Positions 13,701 through 31,308 of a DNA stretch of 64,000 nucleotides are shown piece after piece (the stretch's first letter is position 1; every line of letters starts with the position of its first letter). Below the pieces are notes generated by a model. It ran no database searches. It saw nothing but the letters and a program-made list of their open reading frames with translations, and was not told where the DNA came from. The stretch spans positions 1,082,188 to 1,146,187 of the forward strand of contig CH002883.1 in the NCBI GenBank assembly GCA_000149265.1. The letters run 5' to 3'. The DNA comes from Ciona savignyi (lineage: Eukaryota; Chordata; Ascidiacea; Phlebobranchia; Cionidae). Made by a program: the position numbers and the translations under genes.

Positions 13701-15657
13701 TTTTAATTCGTTATCCTATTAGTAATGAAACTAGCCATTACTATGACTTCATTTTTTTCAAAAAGATCGAGCTTGTTTATGGGCTATATACAACATAATA
13801 AAAAAATTGTATTGCTTAATGTCCACCCATGTTCCCATTCAGTAACAACTGCAACAAACTTCCGCCCAGATAATCAAGGAAAAGAAGAAGTTCCGAAAGA
13901 ACCCGTTTAACTACGCGATGAAGAAGACGACACTGTTGAAGCAGAAGGAGATGGCGGAGGGTCAGGGAGACGGGGATGAGACGAAGAGGATCAACAGCCA
14001 ACTCGATGAGTTGGAGGAGCGGGCCTCCCACCTCGATAAACAGAGACAGGAAAACATCGCTGGGATTACGTAAGTTTCTGGAGCCTCATTTTTTACAATT
14101 TTTTTGGGGGGGGGGCATTTATATATGTATATGCGAGGCCAAATGAGTTGGAATGTCAACATGTGTAAAGCGAATTAAGATTTCAATAATATAAGTGACT
14201 ATTGCCCAGATTAATCTCAACATCATACTCATTGGATTGATTGGGTATATCTCCTTGATAGGAAGTAATAGTTGCCATGTGAAACGTGTAAATTATCCAT
14301 TCAGATATATCAATGAGCGGATTAAATCGCACAACCTACTCAAGGAGGAGGCATGTAAAGAGGAGTGGAAGGTCCTCCGGAAGACCGCAGCTGATCCTTT
14401 TACCCGGAGAAGATGCAAACCGGTGCTTGTATCCAATGTAAGTGGGCGGAATTAGGCTTGTGGATTACATTACAAAAGATTTCTTCGCAAACATTTTTTT
14501 GTATCACCTTGTTTTAAATGGTAAATATTGTACAACAGGGTTTGTAAAAAAACTTTAATTGTCTATGCTAATCTGTAATTTTGTTGCTGGCATAGCAGAT
14601 TGATAATTAAAGGTTGTCTTACAGGCAGAAGATGGTGAACAAACTCAAAGATTGCTGCAAGAGATGGAAAAGCGTTATGGCGGTAATGTAAGTTAAATAG
14701 AAATTGTATGTTTTATCAAATTACATATTAGAGGCGAAGATTTAGAAAAACAGTTATACTGCAAAGGATAAAAACAAATAATTTAATGAATTTACCTTTG
14801 AAACCTAAGGACATGGCTAAAGGCATCGCCGATTGCTGCAGTCATAACAACTTTTCCCAACTGGTTGGTTTGGGATATTCTTTTCGGAATTAGTTTGGTT
14901 TCTAAAATTATTCACGAATCAATTATTCCAATTCTAGATTTTCCAACTGCTATGAAATAGATTTGAATAGCTATCAAAAAACAAATTTTAACCATTCTTT
15001 TGAATTTTAAATCAAACTTACATTAATAAAATTGATTTTCTTTCACTGTGATCACTTTGTTACAATTAAAAATTAATTGGAATTCTTTCTTATTCAAATT
15101 CGAATCTTGATTTTACAATGAACATCCCTACCGGTGATAAAATCTCTTCCAAAGCTTCCAATCAACCCAAGCATTGTTATACCAGGTGGCATATGACATT
15201 CCGAAAATTGGAAAAGCAATCAAATCACCGAAGGAAAGTGATAAGAAAGAAAGTGGAGATCTGTTTGATGCCCACGACTTTGACATTAAACTTGACCTAC
15301 AAATGCCAGCTGCAGGTTGGTTAGCTTTTCCATTATTCATGAACCTTTGTTTTTTAAACATTTCCCATACAAATTTAAATAGATGTTAGGTTGGCATTAT
15401 AACAAGTTTTAACTGTAAAACTTCTTTTTAGGGTTAAACTCTACATTTATTCAAAAGTTTAAAATGTAGGGAATTTTTCTTATACAATAAACTAACACTT
15501 ACATTCTAAGCAAGTTTAAAAAATACAATTTATATGATTTTCATGTTTAGAACGTTCCCTGGTTGCCCCCAAAGTGAGCACGGCCACAACTAGTAGCGAT
15601 GCACCACGGCGATCATTAAATTTAGCGGATTACAAGAAAAGACGAGGTCTCATATGA
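7775..15657 (+). CDS. RTF1: RTF1, RNA polymerase II elongation factor (Paf1 complex)
   Basis: RTF1 links the Paf1 complex to elongating RNA polymerase II in the nucleus and promotes H2B ubiquitination. Sixteen exons run in a single phase: 7775-7846, 8475-8594, 9006-9171, 9511-9730, 10109-10186, 10929-11056, 11584-11655, 12047-12128, 12391-12562, 12912-13082, 13386-13493, 13870-14069, 14305-14437, 14625-14687, 15186-15315, 15551-15657, giving 673 residues (human about 710). The start [17 protein letters not shown] matches the family's basic/acidic N-terminus. An acidic low-complexity region follows, then the [20 protein letters not shown] block near residue 165, the Plus3 domain at about 325-455 ([35 protein letters not shown]), a coiled region, [10 protein letters not shown], and the conserved end [15 protein letters not shown]. 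Exon 7 encodes a short run of aspartates. The gene converges with CCDC115. Confidence 0.97.
7956..8045 (+). repeat. Dispersed repeat copy A in RTF1 intron 1
   Basis: The segment reading 'gtctaaaagagcaaaacg' onward, with 'aaattatatcagaatgca' and ending 'ttaatacaca', aligns well with 9258-9346 in intron 3 of the same gene. Both share the order gtctaaa-aacgag-aagttcaa-ttatatcaga-taatacac. It is unclassified and too short to show protein coding. Confidence 0.5.
8131..8175. repeat. Short direct repeat, two copies
   Basis: 'catagcagtccacataa' occurs twice within 45 bases (from about 8137 and 8158) in RTF1 intron 1. A simple local duplication with no visible function. Confidence 0.7.
9195..9420 (+). 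repeat. Local duplication and dispersed repeat copy B in RTF1 intron 3
   Basis: Two related segments flank the copy-B repeat. One at about 9201-9247 and one at 9372-9418 share 'ttttccact.gtatat..t', then 'taattaagtaaaa.tcaag'. Between them, 9258-9346 matches the intron 1 segment at 7956-8045. The arrangement suggests a repeat that inserted together with, or duplicated, its flank. No open frame. Confidence 0.5.
12129..12320 (+). repeat. 59-base minisatellite at an RTF1 splice donor
   Basis: About 3.2 copies of a 59-base unit (shared core 'tggggtaattaggatgta', then 'gttttaatggggtcattaa') begin at the 5' splice site of intron 8. Core starts at 12144, 12203 and 12262 give the period. The first two copies are almost identical and the third has diverged a little, pointing to recent tandem growth. 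Each unit carries a 'taggta' or 'taggtg' stretch like the true donor. Confidence 0.9.
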
Positions 15658-16258
15658 TGTGTTAGCGAACTTGATGTGCTGTTCGTAGTAAAACATCGCA
15701 GGCCCTTCAACACGTCTAGCTCACTGCCGATACTCTGTGTACCTGACATTGGAACTGGGCTACTTCCGTTTAAAATATTTGCCACATAAGAAATGCAACC
15801 GAAACCCAATTCATTATTTGCAAAAATCTTGCTTTTTTGTTCAGGTTCGATATAAACGTTTTTATTAATGTTAAAAGTTTCGAACTTTTTGCATCTTTCC
15901 CAACTAAAACTCTTATCGAGATGCAACAAGGACAACCAATAGATTATCTTTTTATTTTTTCATTGATCGCGTCTTATAAAATAAAAAAAACATAATAAAT
16001 AATGGGTAATTATGATTTATTGTACAAGAAAATCATATTATGAATGCTCCAATAATTTACAACATTTATCTGAATTAAATCCTGTATTATGTCAGGCAGC
16101 TGTTGCGACATTATTGATTTCTCACATAAGATTATGTCCTTCATATTTCCTAACACATTACATTTGCTTGATTAAAAGCATCGATTGTCTCAGAAACAAT
16201 GCATTATGCAGAGGTCATACTGACAAGAACATCTTGTTATTTTAATCGACGGCACAGG
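15658..16258. other. Shared 3' region between RTF1 and CCDC115
   Basis: Six hundred bases between two convergent stop codons. Plus-strand AATAAA motifs lie at 15980-15985 and 15994-15999 and can serve RTF1. A minus-strand AATAAA (tttatt at 15951-15956) can serve CCDC115. If both are used, the two 3' UTRs overlap by a few dozen bases. No further gene seen. Confidence 0.55.
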
Positions 16259-17250
16259 TTATTGTGGTCTAGTATGTTTGATTTCCACTTTGTATAGTTC
16301 AGCTTTATGTTTAAATTCCTCTTTCAAGGTGCATAGTTCGCAACTTGTTTCTAAAGCTGCAGATTGAAAAAAATTCATTAAAAAAAATTGAAGTTCTAAA
16401 AATAATGCTTTTAAATTCAGTTTCTTATTTTTAGTCCAATTTTTTGCTGGTTAAGTTTTTTTTAAAAAAAACAGTTACAACCATTTGCGATATGTTACCT
16501 CTTTTAAAACATTTTTGGGCTTGTCGCAAAGGGGTAGGCACAAGTACACCAAACCAAAGCAATGGATCTTCAATTTTTTGTTGTTTGTCCATTGTGTGAA
16601 CTTTCACATCATCCACGGCGGTAAAACCTTTCATTTCCTGGTCAGAATTTCCCCGTTTTCTCAGAATTGTTGTTGATTCTTCCGGACTTTCGTTTTCCAC
16701 ATTGAAATTTTGAATCAGACTGAAAGTCGACAGCTTTGATTTTTCATGTTGCCTGTAGAACTAACTTAATTAAACATATGATAGCTCTGAGAATACAGCA
16801 TTATCTGAAACTGAAGTGTAAATAAGATTGAAATTACACAATGGTTTATTAAGTATGACTTCCTTTAACTAAGAGGTCATAATGTTTCATGTGAATATAG
16901 CTTCCGACTGAAACTTGATTTTGATGTTACTTATATATTTGTGTGGTTGAATAATTGTGTCTTTACTGCCTTGAAGGCCTTAAAGGTAGTTTAAACATTG
17001 TTGTTTTTACGAAGTTAGATGGATGTATTATTTATATACCTTACTTGCAAGATACTGCAACTGTTGCAGTCATGTCTGTTGGATATTGCAATGCCGAAAC
17101 CCGGTCCACTCCCATTGAGTATCGAGCTTTGGCAAGGCACAGATACCCTTCTTTCAGATATTTCTCCTGCTCCAGTTTCTTCTTATCAATACTGGCCACT
17201 ATTTCCAGCAGAGCCAGACTTAATTCGTCCAAATCTACACCATTAGCCAT
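16259..17250 (-). CDS. CCDC115: CCDC115, V-ATPase assembly factor (Vma22 homologue)
   Basis: CCDC115 acts with TMEM199 in the ER/Golgi to assemble the V0 sector of the proton-pumping V-ATPase. Three exons on the minus strand, 17250-17045, 16752-16499 and 16356-16259, join in phase to give 185 residues (human 180). The N-terminal helix contains LALLEIVASIDKK and the signature GYLCLAKARYSMG near residue 35. After a variable linker comes the second signature DPLLWFGVLVPTPLRQAQKC (about 131-150), which matches the vertebrate DPLxWFGxLVPxxLRQAQ block. A C-terminal coiled segment ends in KHTRPQ. The start is the first ATG and matches the family start. The poorly conserved linker encoded by the first part of exon 2 is less certain than the two signatures. 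Confidence 0.93.
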
Positions 17251-17774
17251 ACCTACTTATTGCCAGAATCTTTAAAATTGTTAACATTTTATCACGAAAT
17301 TGTAAGTGTTCAGTTTAAACAGACAAATACATAAAGTAAATTGCACAAATATTTACTGGTGTTTTAGTGTCCAATTACCATACTAAAACATATTCTTCAA
17401 AAATAATTTTTCATTAAAAGTGATAGAAATCGAAATATTTAAAAAAACATGTAAAGCTAATATTTTAAAGATTTTTTTAAAAAATACTTATTACTTTAAT
17501 TGTAACATCATTTATATATGGAGTTTTCAAACAAACAGAATATTGCATAAAAATAAAAAATAGATTAAAAAAGGAAAAAAGTTATGTGTATACACCGTGT
17601 ATAACAAATGTATCAACAATACCCAAAAATCGGAATTATTTAAATAGACATTTAAATGGGTGAGGTCAAATGATTCAATATAAATGCACATTACACATAC
17701 ATATTCATTTTTGAGACCAAAATTTTAGATCTCATTTCCGAGTAATGGTTACTCAAAAAAAAATTGTTAAATTG
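17251..17774. other. Intergenic region between PDCL and CCDC115
   Basis: About 520 AT-rich bases between two genes on the minus strand. It must hold the PDCL 3' end and the CCDC115 promoter. The gap is far too wide for the nearly gapless operons described in tunicates, so separate promoters are likely. No exon or RNA gene seen. Confidence 0.6.
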
Positions 17775-19108
17775 TCAGTCAATGGACATTGGCAGCAGAC
17801 TGTAGCTATGTAGGAACGCTTCCAAATCTGCAGCGTAAAAATCTTCTCCAAGTGTGTCAGCTAAAGCAACAAAATTACCAATAATCTCATTGTTTTTATA
17901 GGCAAGTAAGGCTGGAAGTCCATTCTCAACAAAATTCCTTGATACTTGTGCTTCTGATGCTTTCACCTTGCAAAACTTCACATTCCTATACTTTTGAGAA
18001 AGTACCTATAAAAAATGTTCTAATTTAATTCGCTGGGTATAATAAAAATAATGTTAAGGAATATATGCAATATTGAATACAATCCCTGAACTTTTAGCTA
18101 ACAACAAACAAATAAACCATTTATTTATACCTGTATACATCCATTCATTGCATCACACGCTGGTATATTGTCCTCATAAATATGAATGATTATTGTCACC
18201 ACCTTTTCCTCATTTTCAATTTCCTCCACATAATTTGTATGTGTCAAAGTCGTCACCTAGAATAGATTAAGAAAAATTATACTCTGTATGCTTGCCAGTT
18301 ATCTGTAGGTCAATCACTAAGTATAAATTATTTATTCATTTTTATGGTTTGTGGTTGGCGTTTTAAGGGTGTGTGTGGAATTTACTTAATTTATTTACAT
18401 GCAAGTATTTATGTTAAATAAGATTCCATTATGTTGTAGCAAAACATTTTGGTCAGTTTTTACAGTTCTATGTAAAAAAACTTTTTGCTATCTCTTTTAC
18501 TTCCCAGTTTTTTTGCTCTATGCCTAAGTTCTCATTCCCACTAGTGGATACGGCACAGTACAAATTTTATGTATACAACAAGCAGTACTACTGGTCACAG
18601 GTGTATGCCGTGAAAAATCAAAACTGGTTTAAATCACTTTTTCAAAGTGCATAAAAAACACAAAATTATATAGCAGTTTGCAAGACTGAGTAACCCTACA
18701 CCACCAGCAAATAATCATTACCTTGCCGAATGTGATGCCTGCCCATTTTGATGCGAATTTACTTTGCAATTCCACTATTCTCTTCTTGTTATACCAGTCC
18801 ATAAATTCCTTGTCTTCGTCATCAGAATCATAACCTTTCGCATTTGGATCACATGTAAGCGAGTGCTTCTGTAGAATTTCTTTTCTCTTAGTCTCTGCTT
18901 CTTCTTTCTTTTCAAACTCAAGTTTTTTGTAGTTACGCCAATCTTCAATCACTCCTTTAGGTCCTGTTTGTACTACCCCTTTTGAAGAGGCTCGACTAAC
19001 CGGGCGTTTCACATTAGAGGTAGGTGCTGGGGTGTCTTCATCTTCTGAGGAGCTGCAATAGTTCTGCACTTTTTCGCCAAGCAATTTGTCGTCAAGTGAA
19101 AGAGACAT
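17775..19108 (-). CDS. PDCL: Phosducin-like protein 1 (PhLP1)
   Basis: PDCL works with the cytosolic chaperonin CCT to fold G-protein beta subunits and bring them together with gamma. Three exons, 19108-18722, 18256-18131 and 18005-17775, give 247 residues (human about 300). The start MSLSLDDKLLGEK and the acidic serine cluster YCSSSEDED (a likely CK2 site) mark PhLP1. TGPKGVIEDWRNYKK near residue 55 is the conserved helix 1 that contacts G-beta. The C-terminal half is the thioredoxin-like domain: VVTIIIHIYEDNIPACDAMN, VKFCKVKAS, GLPALLAYKNNEIIGNFV, ending DFYAADLEAFL. The protein is shorter than in vertebrates, mainly in the N-terminal linker and C-terminal tail. Confidence 0.95.
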
Positions 19109-20900
19109 TATTTAATGTAAATCTAAACTGTAATATGGAGTGAAAGCATTTGTTAAAAGTTCTTTATAAAGAAAACTTGTTACCGATAACTTATAGACTG
19201 CAAAGATAATAAAATGGCCGCTCAACAGCAGCTTCTACAAATCTACAACATAATGTCCGCATTGGACTATTTACAAGATTAACCACCGGCTGACAAACCT
19301 ACCAGTGTAGACTGAATGAACCGTTCTGACGAATCTTTACGAAGAAAACATTCGCCTTTTTCTTCGCAATTTCCTGACTTGAAGTACGTAATTTTGTTAA
19401 ACGGTAAATCTCTGTACAAAATATCGATCAAATCCATTTGTTGTGAATTTGTTATATACTATTACTATATTTTCAATTTGGTTAAAATTACATGATATAG
19501 TCTTACGTGACGTAAAAGCGTTTTTCGCAAAAATATATTTGTGCGAAAAGATAAATATTCACGATCTTTCGTAGAAAATTGGCCTAAATTTGCTAACAAT
19601 AATTCGTTTGGTCAAGCACGGTTTAACATATTGTACCCAAATTATTTTAATATACGTGTGTCATATGGTTATGCAATCAAAAACTACTAACCAGTCACCA
19701 GTTACCGGGATTTTACAAGAATTAACTTTGTATAATATAAACGCTTCCATTCTTTTGTAACTTCCGGTGGCAGGGTTCAAAACACGCTCGCAAACCAGCT
19801 AAAGTGAAACAAATCAACGGTATGCCGGTTGGCTTCATACATTAAGTTAGTTTTGTAATCGATAGCTGTCGTAGAACTTTGCCCTGCACAAGTTAAAATT
19901 TTTAAAGGCTGAGTTTTTCGAACCCATAATGGGCTTGTCACTAAGACCGTTTTAATCGGTATATTTATCGGTCGTGTTAACCATTCGGCCAAACGACCTT
20001 ACTTAATCTTCTTGTAGTTGCGTCAATCTCCAATCACTATTTTGGTTGTGTGTGAGGCTCAACAAAATAATCTCTGTGTAGGCAATTTGCCGTGGTCTTG
20101 TAAGGAGAGTAAAATGGATTAAGACCTGCTTAGGGTAGAACGGAACGGGGGATGGCAGGTTTCTATCTCATATAGCCTACTGTACAACTGTGTGTAATAT
20201 AAGCGAGGTTTTACATGTGTTTTTAATCAGTAATTACTTTCGGCAAAACCAATTTCCAATTTTGTCTGCATAATTTTCTTCAAACTTTTATGTGGCTGGG
20301 AAAACTATACGGTTAAAACGTAAACCGGTTTAGCACTTTATTTTCCCGAATCCAGAACTGAATCTGAACCGCCTAATGTAAATTAGAGTGAACCTTAACA
20401 TGAGTTAGATGCTAATATATAAATAGATTCTTAAATGAAACTCCGGTAATGAAAATTATAATTAAATTAAAGCAGTAAATTTGCAAACCAAGTTTACTGG
20501 ATGCACATTGTATGTTCAATTACATAATTAAAAAAACGGATTTAAACTCCAAAACTGGTCGGGGTCATTGAAAACACTGTTGTCATTTTTTTAGCGTCAT
20601 CTAGAATTCTGAATTCTGTACATTTCCACGATTGTTTTTCAACCTCTGAATCAGCGGTAAAAGTGATTTGTTTCTTTGAAACTTTACAATACAATAAACT
20701 GACAGTTAAGCGAGATGGACATCAAGTTTGTTGTGTTTTGAATTAACAGGCATAATTCAGGATATTTAGATTGTTTAACTTTAAGCATAACATTTAAACA
20801 AGAGTAAAATCCTGTAATCACTGCTATCGTTTCAGTTACCTTAACTTTTAAATACCGTCGGTATATTAAACAAGTGTCATTGTAAAAGTTACAACTAAAA
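19109..20900. other. Divergent promoter region between PDCL and the BTBD10 homologue
   Basis: About 1.8 kb between two genes transcribed away from each other, so promoters for both should lie here. A tRNA-like SINE head sits at about 19905-19998 on the minus strand. The rest is AT-rich with no supported exon. Confidence 0.55.
19905..19998 (-). repeat. tRNA-like SINE head, family B
   Basis: Read on the minus strand, the segment starts 'ggtcgtttggccgaatggtt', has an A-box-like block and ends with the B box 'gggttcgaaaa'. It closely matches 34318-34428, also on the minus strand, in order and content ('gaccgat.tatataccg', 'acggtc.tagtgac.agccca'). A true tRNA is unlikely because the two arms of the acceptor stem do not pair well and two diverged copies exist. 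Confidence 0.65.
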
Positions 20901-28415
<7,515 letters not shown>

Positions 28416-30420
28416 CTGTCACCCGAGTTCGACCGGCCTAACATGCTTGCAGTCGTAAACTGCCTCCGTATTGCATGCACGTATTATTTTTTTTGTGGAA
28501 CTTCCAACACTTCAATAGCTAGTTTTGCCTTTATCAGGGTGTGAATGTACAAAATATAAATTATCTATTCTAACCTGAATTTACAATTTTTTAGCGTTAT
28601 ACTAAAGCAGTTGTTTTTTTCCGTTAGTAAACTTAAAATCTACAAAACAATCGTATTAAAAATGAATGTAAGGCACTAATTTGGACACCTAGAAATATGC
28701 CTTTTGAAAGCTGTAACACATGAAACGGTGTCTTATTCTGTTAGATAATTACGTAACATTTTTTCCTGAGTGACTAATATTGATCTGATAAAAGATTTAC
28801 AATGATATCTATCAGTTTTTTTCAATCTTTTCTTCATTTTCTTCCACATTTATTTATAAAATAAAATTTCTATTGTTTTCTCTGAACCCGTTTAAGTATA
28901 TTAAAACAGAGTTTTCGTATTTTGTATGATTGCTGTACGTACACCAGTTCATCATGTGTAGTATTATTAGCAGCGGCTAGGGATGAAGTACTATTGTTTT
29001 TCCTCGTGGGCTGGTCAACGAAACGGGCATTATCACTGGTTAGTTTACAATCGGACTACCGGAGCGATAATTGTGTTACATGTTTGTGTAAACTTTTTCC
29101 TCGATTGTTTGAACCGAAGTATTGGCCGAAAAACTCATTAGTAGCTTCTACGTCGATCCTTGAAAGGTTAGATATCCTAGCTTATTAAGTCCAGTCGGCA
29201 AGTGTTTATCCAATTCGGTTAAACTTTTTGGTATTACTAACCGACCTTCTGGTTATTTGGTAAACTCATTTTACAGGGGAATTCCCGTTAGATCAAATTA
29301 TGTGAAAAATAGACGGTTTATTGGGATTTTTGTACATTAATATCCGATATTACGTGTTGAAAAACAGTATTTATTCCAGATTTTAAAGAAACTTGTAAAA
29401 GTACAAAATGAATTCGCAAAACTTTCCACTGTGCGGCAATCGACCAAAATTTAAAATAACTTAGCACATATATCATACACTATTATCACATTTATAACGC
29501 AGCTGGACACTCAAAACCAACCTTAAATCAACAGAGAATTTAAAAAATGTGGCGAACCATACCTATCTTTAACCGATTTCCGTAAAACATCGAGAAACTT
29601 AAACCAACTTAATCCAGTGTTTACTCTGCTTTAATGGCCCAACTAAAACAAGATAAATCTCTGAGAGTTTGTCGCTAATATTAAATATTAAGTGACTAAT
29701 TGAGGATAAGTCTTAACAGGATATAGTTCCCAGCAGACATGTGAGAAAGAAGCTAATTTTTCAAAGTTTTGGCGCAGATATTTTTTGATAGCTGATATCC
29801 TGCGATTTCAAAGCTATTGATTCCATATAAGACAGCTTCTTACATCATTCGATGGCGCCGTATATCATCATTCAAAATCCCTCGTGATCATTGTGTTAAC
29901 CGACAGCAATATACAGCCTCCACAGAACATGATTTGGATGGATAACTCGAGGACCCATTAGTTATTGCGAAGGTTTTTCTAAGATAAGCCGTTTTATATT
30001 TTAAATAGCTGTCCTTGGGGCGTTAAGGTGCCACCGGACGTTAATTGACCAAATGGTTTAATATGTATAACAAAAACTGTTTAATATGTACAACAAAAAT
30101 ATATATTACATAACGTTTATTACATAATATTTCATACCGTTCGTTGTTGTTTCACTCATGGGTTTAAAAACCACAATATCTCGTTTTCACACTTATCTTA
30201 ATCATCACGTTGATTAACAACTCCAGATAAAAAAGATGTGTAGTCACACGGTATGTTACCTACTTCCTGCTTAACATTTTGCAATGTAGGTGTTTTTAGT
30301 TATGTCCCGCCGTCATAAGCTGTAATCATCGTAAGCAGTGAAGCCACTTCCTCTTCTTGTCACGCAGTTTATAACCTAGGATAGCCGATTTTCCGCACGC
30401 ACTACTGAAAGGTTGAGAAA
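28416..30420. other. Intergenic region between BTBD10 homologue and lectin gene
   Basis: About 2 kb. A plus-strand AATAAA at 28860-28865 is a plausible poly(A) signal for the BTBD10 gene. The rest should hold the lectin promoter and probably an unseen upstream exon with its signal peptide. I searched this stretch for an ATG followed by a hydrophobic segment and a donor site and found none that convinced me. Confidence 0.5.
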
Positions 30421-31284
30421 ATGCAGTGTATACATCACCATATTTCTTCACCTCTTGTCGATCTTCACTACCATAGAGCTGTCGCAAATTTCCATAATGC
30501 GCAGGTCCGCTGTAGGAGAGATAACTCCCAACTTGCCATTATAAAAGACCAGGCTACATTAGAACGTGTGGTCCAAGGTCTACCTTTATATGGGCAATGT
30601 TTTGATTACTACCACTGGATAGGTCTTCGAAAAGAGGGCTTCAAGTTTAATTGGATCGACGGTTCTAAGTTTAATTCCTCCTCATTGAAGCTGCAAAGGA
30701 CAGAAGGTGATTGCGTTGCATTGATGACGGAACGAAACGGCCTAAATCCGCAGTTTGTAACCAGAGATTGTTCCGGGTTTCATGTATCATATATATGCAT
30801 TACACATCGAGCCACAACTAGAAATGTTCAAACCGAGACGACAACAGATGCTACCACACCAACCACCACACAGGCAACCCGAGGATCTAGTGCAAGTACC
30901 TCTGCGAATCTGCTACCAGTGTTCATCGGGATTCCAGTCGCTGTCGTGTTAATCTTGTTTCTACTGCTCCTGTTATACCTATTTCGCAAAAAGAAAAATC
31001 GCACCGAAGAAACAAACCAGGAGTTAAACGTCTACAGCACTATCGAACTAAGCGTCAACGATAAGTACGAGTGCGCACAAGATCAGCCATGCTGCTCTTC
31101 GAATTGCGATTACGTCACCGTAGATCAGATCGGGAAAATTGAGTCTGGGCATGACGACACAACACCTCAAGTTGACAATAAAAGCATACAGGATACGTAC
31201 GCAGTGGTAAACAAAAAGGTGAAAACCAATGATGTATATAGCATGGTCAACAAAACCGCAAAGAGAGCGGGTGACTTGTCTTAA
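30421..31284 (+). CDS. C-type lectin-like type I membrane receptor with tyrosine-motif tail
   Basis: One uninterrupted exon of 287 residues. Residues 17-128 form a C-type lectin-like domain: HYHRAVANFHNAQVRC, YYHWIGLRKEG, FNWIDGSKFN, GDCVAL, DCSGF, SYICI. Cys31-Cys126 and Cys98-Cys117 fit the two core disulfides. The calcium/sugar motifs EPN or QPD and WND are absent, so sugar binding by the classical mode is doubtful. A Thr/Ser-rich stalk (131-163) suggests O-glycosylation. A membrane span (about 164-188) is followed by RKKKNR, placing the tail in the cytosol. The tail has YSTI (205), YVTV (231), YAVV (260) and YSMV (273), resembling SH2-docking or AP-2 sorting motifs. No signal peptide is encoded: an in-frame stop at 30406 and possible acceptor AGs at 30411 and 30426 point to a missing upstream exon. 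Role in recognition or immunity is inferred. Confidence 0.8.
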   Translation: MQCIHHHISSPLVDLHYHRAVANFHNAQVRCRRDNSQLAIIKDQATLERVVQGLPLYGQCFDYYHWIGLRKEGFKFNWIDGSKFNSSSLKLQRTEGDCVALMTERNGLNPQFVTRDCSGFHVSYICITHRATTRNVQTETTTDATTPTTTQATRGSSASTSANLLPVFIGIPVAVVLILFLLLLLYLFRKKKNRTEETNQELNVYSTIELSVNDKYECAQDQPCCSSNCDYVTVDQIGKIESGHDDTTPQVDNKSIQDTYAVVNKKVKTNDVYSMVNKTAKRAGDLS

Positions 31285-31290
31285 ACGGAC

Positions 31291-31296
31291 TTTTAT
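31291..31296 (-). promoter_or_regulatory. Polyadenylation signal of the coiled-coil gene
   Basis: AATAAA on the minus strand between the stop codons of the two convergent genes. Cleavage 10-30 bases further on would fall inside the coding end of the lectin gene on the other strand. Confidence 0.55.
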
Positions 31297-31308
31297 TACA
31301 TGTTGAAA

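Noticed and set aside
16259-19108. PDCL and CCDC115 as one tunicate operon
   Set aside because: The spacing is about 520 bases. Known tunicate operons have almost no gap, and nothing else ties the two transcripts.
28922-29188. 88-residue frame as a leader exon for the lectin gene
   Set aside because: It has hydrophobic runs but no start-leader-donor structure, ends in a stop rather than a donor, and no phase link to 30421.
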